Position numbers and translations under genes: made by a program. Positions 24,797 through 35,019 of a stretch of 64,000 nucleotides of DNA are shown here, in pieces. How positions within the stretch are numbered: position 1 is the stretch's first letter; each line of letters opens with the position of its first letter. The notes under the pieces are model-generated. The model saw nothing but the letters and a program-made list of their open reading frames with translations, searched no databases and had not been told where the DNA came from. This stretch comes from Akkermansiaceae bacterium (GTDB taxonomy: Bacteria; Verrucomicrobiota; Verrucomicrobiia; Verrucomicrobiales; DEV007). The stretch is from the NCBI GenBank assembly GCA_024233005.1, contig JACKQE010000009.1:1-64000 (forward strand). The letters are read 5' to 3'.

Positions 24797-27511
24797 GTGA
24801 GATCCCGGGAAACCAGCATAGGCAGAAAAGTGGGAATGACCATGGTTTTGGCCGTGGTTATCCCCGTTATTCTGTTTGGCGTCGCGGAGTCTTACCACAT
24901 GTATCGAACCCTGCAGGGAGCGGAAGAAAAGCGGGCTTGGGATCTCGTCACGGAAATCAGCAGGCAGACTAGCTACCTCATGAGAACTCTCACGAGGAAT
25001 CTGCACCCCATCACGTCCAATCCCATCCTCCGGGATGGGCATCTCGATGACGACAAGTTGCTGCGGGAAATGAACCGCCTCGTGGATGATTTTGCGCTCT
25101 ACCGGGACATTTCGCTCTACAATCCGGAAGGGTACCTGACGTGTTCGACCTCTCCGCGATTGCCGGAGTTCAAGGAAACCACGACCTGGTTCCGGGAAGC
25201 AACGGAGGGGGCGCTGGTGGTTTCCACTCCCCAGTTTGATGTGGGCCAGACGACTCCCAATCTGTGGGTCTATGTCCCAATGAAGGACGATCTCGGGGCC
25301 CTCAGTCATATCGTCAAGGCCCGGATCCCATTTTCGGCCGTGTCCGAGTTGATCGAGGAGGTGAGATTTGGCAAGACAGGGCACATGGTCCTGCTCGATG
25401 GCTCGGGAAATCTCATTTGTGGACCCGGTTCGGAAAATGGGTTCCGGCGTTTTGACGAAGCGCATGACGCCGCGTCCTGGGCCATGAATCCTGGCATCGA
25501 TTACACCGATGCGTCCGGGGTTCGGTATTCCGTGTTCGGCCAAATCATGGGGAAGTCTCAGACCTTGGTCGGCGAACCCTGGACGCTGTTGCTCCTCCGT
25601 TCACGGGATGAAATCAACGGTCTGGTGGTGGGGGCTTTGGAATACCAAATCGCCGGCGGACTCTTTGTGCTGCTGTTCAGCATCGGACTGGGCTGGATGT
25701 TGGCCCGCAACATTTCTGCCCCCATCACGAATGCGGCAAGGGCGGCGGCAGAGTTTGGCATGGGCAATCAGGACGCCCGAATTCCGCTTTCCCCAATTAA
25801 GGAGGTCAACATTCTGTCGGAAGCCTTCAATCACATGGCTCACGAGGTGATCGAGGTTCGCAAAAACCTGGAAGCCAATGTCTGTGAACGCACCGCCAAT
25901 CTGGAGGCATCCGAGCGGCAACTTCGAGAAACCAGCGCCCAGTTGCGGGCGGCTTACGAAGCCACCCGCGAGGCGATTCTGGTGGTGGCAAATAACGGAG
26001 TGATTGTGGCTGCCAACCGGCATTTTGAAGAGTTCTTCGGCATTGATGCGCAGGAGACCATACATTCGGCCCTGGATGATGTGAAATTCCAAGTGATGTC
26101 CCATCTGGCGGCAGACGATCGGTTTGAGGACAAATGGGAGCGCCTCGTAGGGAATGAGGTTTCCCCGGAGGTCGATGATGAGTGGGTACTTGTGAATCCG
26201 ACCCGGCGATTGCTCAAAGCCTATTCCGCGGCCATCAGGACCGAAGAAGGCCATAACACGGGACGCCTCATCATGTGGTACGACATCACGGAGGAGGAGG
26301 AGCTCCAGAAGGAACTTCAGGAAGCCCAGAAGATGGAGGCTGTGGGTCGTCTGGCAGGAGGGGTGGCGCATGACTTCAACAATCTCCTTGCCGCCATCAG
26401 TGGCAGCATCAGCCTGGCCCAGAACGAAATGGAAGAGGGGAATACCGCGGAAGTGAAGGATCTCCTCAATAATGCCTCCACTGCCGCCGCCGGAGGCAAG
26501 GAGCTCGTCCGTCAGTTGTTGGGCTATTCCCGCCGCAGCAAGCTCACCCTGGCCACATGGGCTCTGGATGAGTTGTCCAATGAACTGCGCAGCCTGCTTG
26601 GCCGGACGATCTCCCCGCTGGTTCGGATCGAAGTGGAATCGGCTCCCCAGTTGTGGCCGGTCAAGGCGGACCGCAGCCGGATTCACCAAATCCTCATGAA
26701 TCTGTGTGTCAATGCGGTGGATGCCTTGAAGGGAAAACAGGATGCCCGGATCGTCATCAAATCGGATAACTTCCCCCAATTGACGCCGCCCGGCACCGAC
26801 AAACGTCGTAAACAGGACTTTGTGAGGCTGCAAGTCATCGACAACGGCTCGGGGATTCCCAAGGAAGTCCGGGACCAAATGTTCGAACCTTTTTTCACCA
26901 CCAAATCGGAAGGGCACGGCACCGGCCTGGGACTTGCGACCTGCCTCGGCATTGCCAAACAGCATGGTGGTTGGATCGAGTGCGATTCCATCGAAGGGCA
27001 GGGGACCACCTTCTCCGTTTTTCTTCCCCGGGGACTGCAGGAGGACATTCCGCTCAGAGTGGAGGAACCATCCGGTGTGGAAAAAACCAAGGCCCAAGAC
27101 GGGGAACACATCCTCATTGTCGACGATGATCTGCTGGTCCGGATGGTTGCCGAAAGAACCCTGTCCTCGGCGGGATACTCGGTTAGCACGGCGGGGGACG
27201 GTCTTGAAGCGCTGGAGTTTTTCCAGGAAAACCCGAAAGCCGCCGACCTGGTGCTGCTCGACTTGACCATGCCGAGAATGTCAGGACCTGAAACAATGCA
27301 GCACATCAGGGAAAAATATCCCGATGTGCCCATCATCATCTGCAGCGGATTCCTCATGGACCTGCCGAGCTTCCGGAGCGAGCATGGCGTCACTCCGGAA
27401 GATCATATCCAGAAGCCCTACGATCTCAATGACTTAAAAGTCATCGTCCGCCGGGTGATCGACCAGGCGGAGAAAAAGCGCTCCGCCAAGGCGGCGGCGG
27501 CGGCCGCTTAA
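24797..27511 (+). CDS. hybrid sensor histidine kinase (Cache-HAMP-PAS-HisKA-HATPase-REC)
   Basis: 904 residues, GTG start. Order: transmembrane helix 1 (~14-31), an extracytoplasmic ~240-residue dCache-type sensor, transmembrane helix 2 (~280-298), HAMP, a PAS domain starting near YEATREAILVVANN, HisKA with the phospho-acceptor in VAHDFNN (H525), HATPase_c with N box, VIDNGSGIP and GTGLGLA boxes, and a C-terminal receiver with phospho-acceptor D822 in LLDLTMP. The C-terminus ends in a run of six alanines. No DNA-binding response regulator is adjacent. It shares a transcription unit with the binding lipoprotein, which may present ligand to the Cache domain. Confidence 0.93.
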   Translation: MRSRETSIGRKVGMTMVLAVVIPVILFGVAESYHMYRTLQGAEEKRAWDLVTEISRQTSYLMRTLTRNLHPITSNPILRDGHLDDDKLLREMNRLVDDFALYRDISLYNPEGYLTCSTSPRLPEFKETTTWFREATEGALVVSTPQFDVGQTTPNLWVYVPMKDDLGALSHIVKARIPFSAVSELIEEVRFGKTGHMVLLDGSGNLICGPGSENGFRRFDEAHDAASWAMNPGIDYTDASGVRYSVFGQIMGKSQTLVGEPWTLLLLRSRDEINGLVVGALEYQIAGGLFVLLFSIGLGWMLARNISAPITNAARAAAEFGMGNQDARIPLSPIKEVNILSEAFNHMAHEVIEVRKNLEANVCERTANLEASERQLRETSAQLRAAYEATREAILVVANNGVIVAANRHFEEFFGIDAQETIHSALDDVKFQVMSHLAADDRFEDKWERLVGNEVSPEVDDEWVLVNPTRRLLKAYSAAIRTEEGHNTGRLIMWYDITEEEELQKELQEAQKMEAVGRLAGGVAHDFNNLLAAISGSISLAQNEMEEGNTAEVKDLLNNASTAAAGGKELVRQLLGYSRRSKLTLATWALDELSNELRSLLGRTISPLVRIEVESAPQLWPVKADRSRIHQILMNLCVNAVDALKGKQDARIVIKSDNFPQLTPPGTDKRRKQDFVRLQVIDNGSGIPKEVRDQMFEPFFTTKSEGHGTGLGLATCLGIAKQHGGWIECDSIEGQGTTFSVFLPRGLQEDIPLRVEEPSGVEKTKAQDGEHILIVDDDLLVRMVAERTLSSAGYSVSTAGDGLEALEFFQENPKAADLVLLDLTMPRMSGPETMQHIREKYPDVPIIICSGFLMDLPSFRSEHGVTPEDHIQKPYDLNDLKVIVRRVIDQAEKKRSAKAAAAAA

Positions 27512-27524
27512 CCGGCGGCCGGGT

Positions 27525-28529
27525 TCAGCTCTGCTTGCTCTTGTCGAACTGGGCGTCGAAGACAATGTTCGACGATGGGAAGTCGATGCTTCGCACGTAT
27601 TCCGCCGACTCCGTGGCACCGTGTTCCCGGTCCATGCCGCCATCTTCCCATTCGACGGAGAGGGGACCGGCATACCCGATGTCATTCAAGGCCCGGATGA
27701 CTTTTTCAAAGTCAATGTCACCGCGGCCCATGGATTTGAAATCCCAGAAGCGCTTGCGGTTGTGGAAGTCCACGTGCCCGCCAAAGACACCGACTTCGCA
27801 CAGCTTGTCGCTCCAGGCGACGTCTTTCATGTGGACGTGATTGATCCGGTCGGCGAACCGGTAAATGAACTCAACATAGTCGACCCCTTGGTATCCGAAA
27901 TGGCTGGGATCGTAATTGAACCCAAAGGCGGGATGGCCCCCAAGCGCGGCCACGGCCCTTTCGGCGCTGGCAATGTCAAACGCAATCTCGGTGGGGTGCA
28001 CCTCCAGACCGAACTTGATGCCGTTGTTTTGAAACTCGTCCATGATCGGACCGAAACGCTCCGCGAAGTCATCGTAACCGCGCTGGATCTGGCCGGGAAG
28101 CACCGGGGGGAAACTGTAGAGGAGATGCCAGATGGAACTGCCGGTGAAGCCATTGACCACCCCGACGCCGAACTCTTTGGCGGCCCGGGCAGTGGCTTTC
28201 ATTTCAGCGGCGGCGCGCTGCCGGACGCCCTCGGGATCGCCATCGCCCCAGATGTAGTCAGGAATGATCTGTTGATGCCTGGCATCGATGTTGTCGCAGA
28301 CACACTGACCGACGAGGTGGGTCGAGATGGCGTGGAATTGGGCTCCGTGTTTGGCCAGCAGCTCCCGCTTCGCCTGACAATAGGCCGCATCAGCCTTGGC
28401 GACTTCAAAGTGATCGCCCCAACAGGCCAGCTCCACTCCGTCGTAGCCGAAAGACTTGGCCTTCTGGATGATGGTTTCTGCGGGAAGGTCGGCCCACTGG
28501 CCGGTGAAGAGGGTGACGGGTCTGGCCAT
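27525..28529 (-). CDS. sugar phosphate isomerase/epimerase family protein (xylose isomerase-like TIM barrel)
   Basis: 334 residues from the ATG at 28529 ([16 protein letters not shown]). AP-endonuclease-2/xylose-isomerase-like barrel with metal-ligand segments: [43 protein letters not shown] and the C-terminal [11 protein letters not shown]. Relatives include inosose dehydratases, IolE/IolI and hydroxypyruvate isomerases; the specific reaction cannot be told. There is no signal peptide, so it is cytoplasmic. A 46-residue in-frame extension to 28667 is unlikely. It converges on the hybrid kinase, 14 bases apart. Confidence 0.88.
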   Translation of the reverse strand: MARPVTLFTGQWADLPAETIIQKAKSFGYDGVELACWGDHFEVAKADAAYCQAKRELLAKHGAQFHAISTHLVGQCVCDNIDARHQQIIPDYIWGDGDPEGVRQRAAAEMKATARAAKEFGVGVVNGFTGSSIWHLLYSFPPVLPGQIQRGYDDFAERFGPIMDEFQNNGIKFGLEVHPTEIAFDIASAERAVAALGGHPAFGFNYDPSHFGYQGVDYVEFIYRFADRINHVHMKDVAWSDKLCEVGVFGGHVDFHNRKRFWDFKSMGRGDIDFEKVIRALNDIGYAGPLSVEWEDGGMDREHGATESAEYVRSIDFPSSNIVFDAQFDKSKQS

Positions 28530-28629
28530 GTCTGAGTGGTCTTGGGTTGGGGGATTTCTGTGAAATGGGTGCGCTCTTGTACCCCTTTTTGCCCGGAGGA
28601 TCAAGTCCGGATTGGGCGGAGCGGCGGGC

Positions 28630-31600
28630 TCACTTTCCTTTGAGGGTGTCCAGGTAGGCCAGGACATCCCGCATTTCCCGTTTCGTGAGGAGTGCCGTCA
28701 TCGGCGGCATGGCTGAAACGGGCGGGGTGCGGCTGGCAATGTCGGCAACGGGGATTTTCTTCTGGATCAGCTCCGAGGCATTTTCTGGATTCGGCACTTT
28801 GAGAGTGATGTTCTGCGGATTTTCTTCCATCATGGTCCCGCCCAGGGAGGTGCCGTCCTTCAGGGTCACCAGCATGATGCCATAGCCCGGCACCACCACC
28901 GCGCTGGGATTCACCAGGGACATCAGCCGGTAATCCGGTGGTTGGCGTTTCGCGATGTCGCCGAGATCCGGGCCGGCTTCCCCGCCTTCGCCGCCATTTA
29001 CCCGGTGGCATTTGGCGCATTGGGCGGCGGCATGCGTGTTGAAGATTTCCCGTCCCCGGTCGGCATCCCCTCCGGCCAACGTGGGACGGTAGGCGGCGAG
29101 GGGATCGGCCGGATCGAGTGACTGGTTCCAGCGGTCGAGATGGGCCTTGATGTCAGGCTCCCCGCGTTCTGCCGCTGCTTCGAGGAGATCCAATCGGGAA
29201 CCTTCGGGTTCGCGTCCCGCCTGCAGATCGTCGAGCGCTGTGGCAAACCATTGGGAGGCGCGCTCTCCGGGGACCTTGGCGAGCAGTGCGTGGGCATTCT
29301 GGCGGTCCCGCAGATTGCCGGTTTGGCCAAGCGCCAGCGCCGCGGCGAGGCCCCGGTCGGGATCGGAACCCAGAAGCACTTTGACCATTTCCGCCCGCAG
29401 GACAGGGGCTTGATCCTTGAGCAGGCCATCGATCATCGGTGCCAGCAGGTCGGCATTGCGGGAGGCGAGCAGGCGCAAGGCGGCGGCGCGGGATTCCGGA
29501 TCGCTTTTGACATTTCCCAATTCCTTGGTCAGGAGATCCGCCGGTGCCGGGGCCTCATATTGCAGGGCCAGTTTGAGGGCCCGGGCCAGCAAATGACCTC
29601 CCGCATTATCGAAAACCTTTGAAAGTCCTTCCCTCACCACTTCCGTGATGTCCTCTCGTTGGGCCGGGTCGAGCGGACGGTGGATCCCGACCACGGCATC
29701 GACCGGAAGAGGGGAGGGCCACTCGGCGAGGGCTGCCAGGGCCTGGTCGCGGCACAGTTCCGGAAGTTTCGGATTGGCCGCGTAAGTCAGGAGACGGGCG
29801 GCGTTCTCCTTTTTGCCAAGGCGGAAATTGGCATTGAGGAGGCGGAGTTGGATGATCTGGTCGATGTGGTTTTCCGGCGGGCGGACCCCTTCACCGGAAA
29901 GGTAACGATCGAGATGGGCCGCGAGAGCCTTCTGGGCGACCAGGAGATCCAAATCGTGGATTGCCCGGATGGCCTCATACCGGATGCGTTCCTCGGGATC
30001 GTTGAGGAAGTAGCTGCACCGGGGATCTTCCCATTGGCGGAGCGTCAGGAGCACGCCCAACCGGACCGCGGCGGAAGGATCATCCACTTTCTTGAGGAGA
30101 CGCTCGGTTTCATGCAGGAAAAAGAGTCCCTGAATGCAAGCGTGCCGGAGGAAGGCGTCCTGGTTGTCGTTTTCGGCGAGCAAGGCCAGCAGCGCATCCT
30201 GGGATTGGGCATTGCGGCACTTGCCGACGCCGATTGCGGCGAAGGCCCGCACCCGGAGCGAGGCGTCCTGCAGCGCGGCGATGAGATCCAGTCCGGCCTG
30301 GGGTTGGCGGGAATCGGCGAGCACTTTCGCCGACTGGGCTCGGACTTCAGCTTCGGGATCCGTGAGGAGCTTGGTGTGGAGGGAGAGCAGGGCCGGATCT
30401 TTCCGCGCCAGTTGCCCGAGGCCCCAAATCCCGTGAAGACGTTTCAACAGGGGTGCGGAGGTGTCGGCGGCCGCGGTTTCGAAAATGCGACGCGCAGCGT
30501 CACCGCCTTGGGCCGCGAGGGCAAACTGGGCGCGTTGCCGGACCCGGAGGTCGACGTGGCCCAGCATCGCGCCGAGATCCTCGGCGGACTTCGCCGCAAT
30601 GTCCGAGAGGAGGAGTTCCTTGGTCGCCTGGACGGAGTCGGAAGCAGATTCTTCTTTGGAATAGAGGGAATAGATGTTGCCGAGATTCTCCTTGTACCAG
30701 CCGTTGTTGTTGAAACAGCTGAGATACATTTTTCCATCCGGACCGAATTCCACGTCGGTGTTGCCCAGTCCGACCATGAACACGTGGTGATCCCCGGACT
30801 TGAAGCCCGCGCCATCCGGCTCGGCGGTGAACGTTTCCAGATCACCCTTCGAGCCGCCAAAGTTGCAGACGAAGAAATGCCGGGCATAGCGGGCCGGCAG
30901 GGCGGTGGCCCCATAGTTGTAAACCAGCCCGGAGGGACCCCAGGAGATTTTGTCGATCGGTGGCAGCGCCCACTCGGGACGTCCTTCAAACCGGGGTTCC
31001 CACAGGCCCTCCGTCATCCAGGGATTCATGGGGATGGTTGACCGGCCGGGATGCGCGTAGTCAGGAGTCCTCACCCCGAGCTGATTGCGGAAAATCAGGA
31101 GCGCCTGGTGGCCATGGTTCCACCCCGAGCTGCCTCCTTCGAGGATGTAGACGAGACGACCCGTGTCCCAGGAGTCGGCGTCATTGTCGCAGGTGAAAAG
31201 GTTGCCGAACTCGTCGAAGGCCAGTTCTTGGGGATTGCGGAGTCCGCGGTAATATTCCTCCACGTTCGAGCCATCCGGGTCGCAGCGGAACACCGCGCCT
31301 TCCATGGGACGGTGATAGTGGCGTCCCTCCTTCGTGGTAAAACTGTAGCCGCGGTCGCCGATGCTCCAATAGAGGCGACCATCGGGACCCCAGGCGAGGC
31401 CGTGCATGTCATGGCCACTCAGGCTCATCCGGGGGCCGAAGCCGTCCTGGATCACCGTTTTGACCTCTGCGGTGCCATCACCGTCCTTGTCCTGAAGACG
31501 CCAGAGACGGGGAATGTCGGTGTAGTAGATGCTGCCGTCCTCCCCGGCGATGACGCCGATCCCTGGTCCATCAAGGGGATCCCGGAAGCCATCGGCGAAG

Positions 31601-32112
31601 ACCGAAACCTTGTCGGCCCGTCCATTGCCATCGGCATCTTCGACGCGGATGATGCGGTCTTCATACGCCGTGTAATGCTCCATCGGGATGCGGGCCGCGT
31701 GTTTTTGATACATCGCGAGGCGGTCCGCGGTTTTCTGGATGGCGATGTCGTCGGCGAGCATGAACTGTTGGTTGCGGATGTCCTCGACCCCGTCCCGCCA
31801 GCGGTGAATCTCCGCAATGTAGAGTCGGCCCTGGTGGTCGAAACAAATCGCGCTTGGATTCTGCGTCTGGGACTCGTCCGCGAAGAGGCTGACCTGAATG
31901 TCATCCGGTTTGGTGAAATTGGCGGTCCGGATGGCGGCCTCCTGGTCGTATTCCGCTGTGGTGCGGGTGGGCCGGGGCGCGGTTTTGGCTTTGGCCGGGG
32001 TGACGTCCGCGCTGAAAAGCAGCGGGGTAGGGACCATTCCCGCGGCGAGCAACATGCAGGCGAAGGACTGGTAAAAGGAGGATCTCGGGGAAGGTGTAAG
32101 CTGCGGCATCAT
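28630..32112 (-). CDS. giant secreted PVC-type c-cytochrome (propeller, HEAT repeats, CxxCH)
   Basis: 1160 residues. An N-terminal signal region ([20 protein letters not shown]) is followed by a ~440-residue propeller of the 'membrane-bound dehydrogenase' N-terminal type found in Pirellula and Verrucomicrobium. A long stretch of HEAT-like helical repeats (~480-1000) comes next, then a C-terminal cytochrome domain with CAKCH (C1032, C1035, H1036) and a likely axial methionine in MPPMT. Probably periplasmic or cell-surface oxidation of a sugar or alcohol with heme electron transfer; substrate unknown. About 100 bases upstream of the isomerase-like gene on the same strand, so possibly one transcript. 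Confidence 0.9.
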   Translation of the reverse strand: MMPQLTPSPRSSFYQSFACMLLAAGMVPTPLLFSADVTPAKAKTAPRPTRTTAEYDQEAAIRTANFTKPDDIQVSLFADESQTQNPSAICFDHQGRLYIAEIHRWRDGVEDIRNQQFMLADDIAIQKTADRLAMYQKHAARIPMEHYTAYEDRIIRVEDADGNGRADKVSVFADGFRDPLDGPGIGVIAGEDGSIYYTDIPRLWRLQDKDGDGTAEVKTVIQDGFGPRMSLSGHDMHGLAWGPDGRLYWSIGDRGYSFTTKEGRHYHRPMEGAVFRCDPDGSNVEEYYRGLRNPQELAFDEFGNLFTCDNDADSWDTGRLVYILEGGSSGWNHGHQALLIFRNQLGVRTPDYAHPGRSTIPMNPWMTEGLWEPRFEGRPEWALPPIDKISWGPSGLVYNYGATALPARYARHFFVCNFGGSKGDLETFTAEPDGAGFKSGDHHVFMVGLGNTDVEFGPDGKMYLSCFNNNGWYKENLGNIYSLYSKEESASDSVQATKELLLSDIAAKSAEDLGAMLGHVDLRVRQRAQFALAAQGGDAARRIFETAAADTSAPLLKRLHGIWGLGQLARKDPALLSLHTKLLTDPEAEVRAQSAKVLADSRQPQAGLDLIAALQDASLRVRAFAAIGVGKCRNAQSQDALLALLAENDNQDAFLRHACIQGLFFLHETERLLKKVDDPSAAVRLGVLLTLRQWEDPRCSYFLNDPEERIRYEAIRAIHDLDLLVAQKALAAHLDRYLSGEGVRPPENHIDQIIQLRLLNANFRLGKKENAARLLTYAANPKLPELCRDQALAALAEWPSPLPVDAVVGIHRPLDPAQREDITEVVREGLSKVFDNAGGHLLARALKLALQYEAPAPADLLTKELGNVKSDPESRAAALRLLASRNADLLAPMIDGLLKDQAPVLRAEMVKVLLGSDPDRGLAAALALGQTGNLRDRQNAHALLAKVPGERASQWFATALDDLQAGREPEGSRLDLLEAAAERGEPDIKAHLDRWNQSLDPADPLAAYRPTLAGGDADRGREIFNTHAAAQCAKCHRVNGGEGGEAGPDLGDIAKRQPPDYRLMSLVNPSAVVVPGYGIMLVTLKDGTSLGGTMMEENPQNITLKVPNPENASELIQKKIPVADIASRTPPVSAMPPMTALLTKREMRDVLAYLDTLKGK

Positions 32113-32269
32113 GGGCAGGAGGAAATGGACCCGAAATCAACGGCAAAGCGATCCCGGCGTCAATGGCGCATTGGGTGCCCGGAGCCTCCCGGGAAAGCAT
32201 CGCTGAAACCGGATATTCGCGCCACCGCGAGCCATTTTGCATGGGACTCTCCGCCCCCCGTGCGGTGCT

Positions 32270-33643
32270 TCAATAATACATTCTGATCCCGGACATCACG
32301 GTCCACCCCTGGTAGTCTGCGTGTCCTCCCATGGTGGCATACTCCAGACCTGCCAGGAGCTTCAGTTTGTCCTGGCACAACCGGTAGTTCATGCCGAGGT
32401 AAAAGGCGTGGTAGTTGTCGCCGCGAAGAGCGGCCCCGTCGTCCACAGTGGGGCGTTCATAGCGTTTCTGCAGGTTCAGTCCTTCCGCTCCCCCCGCATT
32501 GGCATACTGGTAGCGAAAGACGGCCTGGAGCCGGTCGGTCATCTGGTAGCTGGGCAACAGCACGAGACCGAACACGTCGGGATGAGCCCTCTCGTCTCCC
32601 CCCACTCCGGCCATGACATCGGTCATCAAACCCCATGGGCCGAACCGGCTTTCGGTGTTCCACGAAACGAGGCACGCATAGGGGGACACGGCGTTGCTGT
32701 CCGGGTTCTGGTCGGATAAAAAGCTGTCCACCCGCATGGCGGTGGTCCGCGAAACATTCCACCCGGCTCGGGCACTCGCCGCGAGTCCTCCGTGCCGGGA
32801 GGGCAGGAGCAGTTCCTCGGTGAGTGCTCCCCCATAAAGGCCCCCTTCGAGCCATACCTTGTCCGAGGGGCGCCACCCGGCGACGAGGCCCCCTAGCTTG
32901 GAAATCATGAGCTGGTTCACCAGCAGCGAGCGTTCGAACGTGCGGATGAAACGGGCTGATTCCGCCCATTCGTTCGTGATTTTGGCCTTCTGCTTGCCCA
33001 GGATGAGATAAAAATCTTTGGAGGGCTCCCATTTGAGGCTGATTTCGTCGAAATCCTTCAGGAACGGGGCGGAGTGGTCGAAATCGGTCCTCAGGCTGGC
33101 CTGGGTGAAAAATTCCCAATGCTGGCAGAAGGCGGTCTTGAATCCGGCCCGCCAGCGGCGGTTCTCCCACAGGGTTTCCGCTCCGTGATTGGAGTCAGCG
33201 GCGACAAATTGCCCCTGGTAATGCCCGATGACGCTGAATGACTGGAGGACCGGCGCGGCAGGGTCGGAATAAAGGGCTCCCTGATCAAAGGTCCGGCAGA
33301 AGTCCCACGGCTTTTGCGCCACCGGAGCGCTGTCATTGATGACAATGGCATCTCCCGCGCCGGCGATTCCGGCCAGCAGGACTTGCCATGCGACGCCCAG
33401 CACGGCGCTCCTGAGGAGGCCGCCACATCGGAGAGGATGGGAAGGGCACGGCACTGGCCATTTCTCCCTGCAGAACCTGTCCCCGTCAAGGAGCCGTTGG
33501 AGCCTGGTCTGGAGGAGACGGCCGATGCAAAGTGTCCCCAGACCAAAGGTAGAGAGGTGGATTTTCCGAATTTCCGACCTTTGGAGACTCCAATGGTCGT
33601 CTTCTATCCCCTCAATGAAAGCAGGAGGGGGCAGGGGGACCAA
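32270..33643 (-). CDS. outer-membrane porin, paralogue 2
   Basis: Up to 457 residues. Everything after about residue 100 aligns with the porin at 33750: the shared blocks include YQGQF/YQGQW, NHG, WENRRWRAG, NEWA/NEWS, FERSLLV, FRYQYANAG, KRYERP and the identical C-terminal GIRMYY. The C-terminal aromatic residues are typical of outer-membrane barrels. The start is uncertain. The ATG at 33643 gives a basic ~75-residue leader before the hydrophobic SAVLGVAWQVLLAGIAGAGDA, so a GTG or other start close to that signal peptide is more likely. It lies beyond the terminator of its paralogue. Confidence 0.8.
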   Translation of the reverse strand: MVPLPPPAFIEGIEDDHWSLQRSEIRKIHLSTFGLGTLCIGRLLQTRLQRLLDGDRFCREKWPVPCPSHPLRCGGLLRSAVLGVAWQVLLAGIAGAGDAIVINDSAPVAQKPWDFCRTFDQGALYSDPAAPVLQSFSVIGHYQGQFVAADSNHGAETLWENRRWRAGFKTAFCQHWEFFTQASLRTDFDHSAPFLKDFDEISLKWEPSKDFYLILGKQKAKITNEWAESARFIRTFERSLLVNQLMISKLGGLVAGWRPSDKVWLEGGLYGGALTEELLLPSRHGGLAASARAGWNVSRTTAMRVDSFLSDQNPDSNAVSPYACLVSWNTESRFGPWGLMTDVMAGVGGDERAHPDVFGLVLLPSYQMTDRLQAVFRYQYANAGGAEGLNLQKRYERPTVDDGAALRGDNYHAFYLGMNYRLCQDKLKLLAGLEYATMGGHADYQGWTVMSGIRMYY

Positions 33644-33663
33644 TGGCCCCTCTGTACGGCAAA

Positions 33664-33693
33664 ACAGAGCCCCCGGACAACCGGAGGCTCTGT
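33664..33693 (-). terminator. intrinsic terminator after porin paralogue 1
   Basis: A near-perfect hairpin (ACAGAGCC/GGCTCTGT outer stem, CCGG/CCGG inner stem, loop of four) lies 56 bases beyond the stop of the porin at 33750. On the minus strand it runs into TTTTGCC. It separates the two porin genes transcriptionally. Confidence 0.75.
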
Positions 33694-33749
33694 CGAACCA
33701 AGCTGCTCGTCAATGAAGTGAGGAAGCAGAAGAAGCTAACAACCAGAAC

Positions 33750-34925
33750 TCAATAATACATGCGGATACCCGTCATGTAGGTCCAGCCGCTGTAGTCGGC
33801 GGGACCGCTCATGGTGGCATATTCCACACCGGCCATGAGTTTGAGCTTGTCTTTGCAGATGCGGTAGTTGGCACCGAGGTAGAAGGCGTTGTAGCCATCG
33901 CCATAGGTGGAGAAACCGTCGTTGACGGCCGGGCGCTCATAGCGGCTGCGGAGGCGGAGGCCTTCGCTGCTGTCGGCGCTGGCATACTGGTAGCGGAACA
34001 CCGCCTGAAGTTTCTCGGTGATTTCGTAGGTGGGCATGATCACGACGCCGAAGGCATCGCTGTGGTGCTGGTCATCGGTGCCGGTGGCAAAGATGAGGTC
34101 GGTGATCAGGCCGAACTTGCCGAATTGACTCGCGGAGTTCAGGGAGAACACATTCTGGTATTCTTCGACGCCGCCGCTGGCGAGGCTTTCCTTGTCCTGG
34201 TCGGCATAGAAGTAGTCGAAACCAACCTTGGTGCTTTCGGTGACTTTGTAACCCACCTTGGCAAGGACGGAGATGCCGCCGTTGAAGTCAGGCAGCGTCC
34301 AGTCGTCGTCAATGGCACCTTCAAAGATGCCCAGATCGTAGGAGAAATCACCGACTTTGCCACCCACCGCGACACCACCGAGTTTTTCGGGGCGAACCTG
34401 TTCCACGAGCAGGGAACGCTCGAAGGTCAGGATGTTGCGGGAGGAGGTGGACCATTCGTTGGTCACCTTCGGCTTGAATTTGCCGACCTGAACGTAGAAG
34501 TCCTTGGTGGCTTCCCACTTGATGGACACTTCTTCGACATCTTCAATGAAACGATCATCCGAATGGAAATCGGTCTTGAGGTTGAATTGTCCGTCAAATT
34601 CGAAGTCATGGAGGAACTTTGCTTTGATGCCGGCACGCCAGCGGCGGTTTTCCCAGTCGGTGTCCGAACCGTGGTTCGAGTCCGAGGAATACCACTGCCC
34701 CTGGTAGCGGCCGATCAGGGCGAGCTCCTGGAGAAAGGGATTGCTGTCGTTTTCGTAGAGTGTGGAGTTGTCAAAGAGGTTGCAGATCGTCCAAGGTTTT
34801 TCGACGACCGGCGCTTTGTCACACACCACGGCTTTACAGTCATCACCTGCGACAGCACTTCCGGCCACGAGGGCGGAGGCACCGGCGAAGGCAGCCATTT
34901 TGATGAGGGTGTTCGGTTTTATCAT
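33750..34925 (-). CDS. outer-membrane porin, paralogue 1 (OprO/OprP-like beta-barrel)
   Basis: 391 residues with a clear signal peptide (KMAAFAGASALVAGSAVAG, cleavage about residue 26). The mature protein has alternating beta-strand pattern, many aromatic girdle residues and ends in RMYY, as in 16-strand trimeric porins. A CxxxxC pair near the mature N-terminus (CKAVVC) is unusual. General resemblance is to phosphate-selective or general porins, but the ion or solute preference is not determinable. A 18-bp dyad lies ~75 bases upstream, which suggests regulation; a terminator follows. Strong expression would be expected of a major porin. Confidence 0.88.
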   Translation of the reverse strand: MIKPNTLIKMAAFAGASALVAGSAVAGDDCKAVVCDKAPVVEKPWTICNLFDNSTLYENDSNPFLQELALIGRYQGQWYSSDSNHGSDTDWENRRWRAGIKAKFLHDFEFDGQFNLKTDFHSDDRFIEDVEEVSIKWEATKDFYVQVGKFKPKVTNEWSTSSRNILTFERSLLVEQVRPEKLGGVAVGGKVGDFSYDLGIFEGAIDDDWTLPDFNGGISVLAKVGYKVTESTKVGFDYFYADQDKESLASGGVEEYQNVFSLNSASQFGKFGLITDLIFATGTDDQHHSDAFGVVIMPTYEITEKLQAVFRYQYASADSSEGLRLRSRYERPAVNDGFSTYGDGYNAFYLGANYRICKDKLKLMAGVEYATMSGPADYSGWTYMTGIRMYY

Positions 34926-35001
34926 GTGAGTAGATTGCCAGTTGAGTTAGTGTTGGGCGTCCCCCGTTAGTTGTATCTTTGCTAGAGGGCAAATTGTTGA
35001 A

Positions 35002-35019
35002 TGTGACATTTTGGTCACA
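35002..35019. promoter_or_regulatory. perfect 18-bp dyad upstream of porin 1, probable operator
   Basis: TGTGAC (35002-35007), six bases, GTCACA (35014-35019). The site lies 77 bases upstream of the porin ATG on the minus strand. A further copy of the half-site, TGTGACA, is at 35086-35092 in the same AT-rich patch. It recalls CRP/FNR-family operators, but the spacing is two bases wider than the E. coli CRP site. A weak -10-like GATACA lies nearer the gene. The rest of the 525-base gap (35093-35450) shows no convincing gene or structure. Confidence 0.5.

Noticed and set aside
25601..27109. 502-residue minus-strand open frame
   Set aside because: Antisense to the hybrid kinase; no domain.
29659..31041. 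460-residue plus-strand open frame
   Set aside because: Antisense to the giant cytochrome gene; no homology seen.
35002..35019. E. coli-type CRP site
   Set aside because: The half-sites are spaced two bases wider than the CRP consensus, so only a general CRP/FNR-like operator is proposed.
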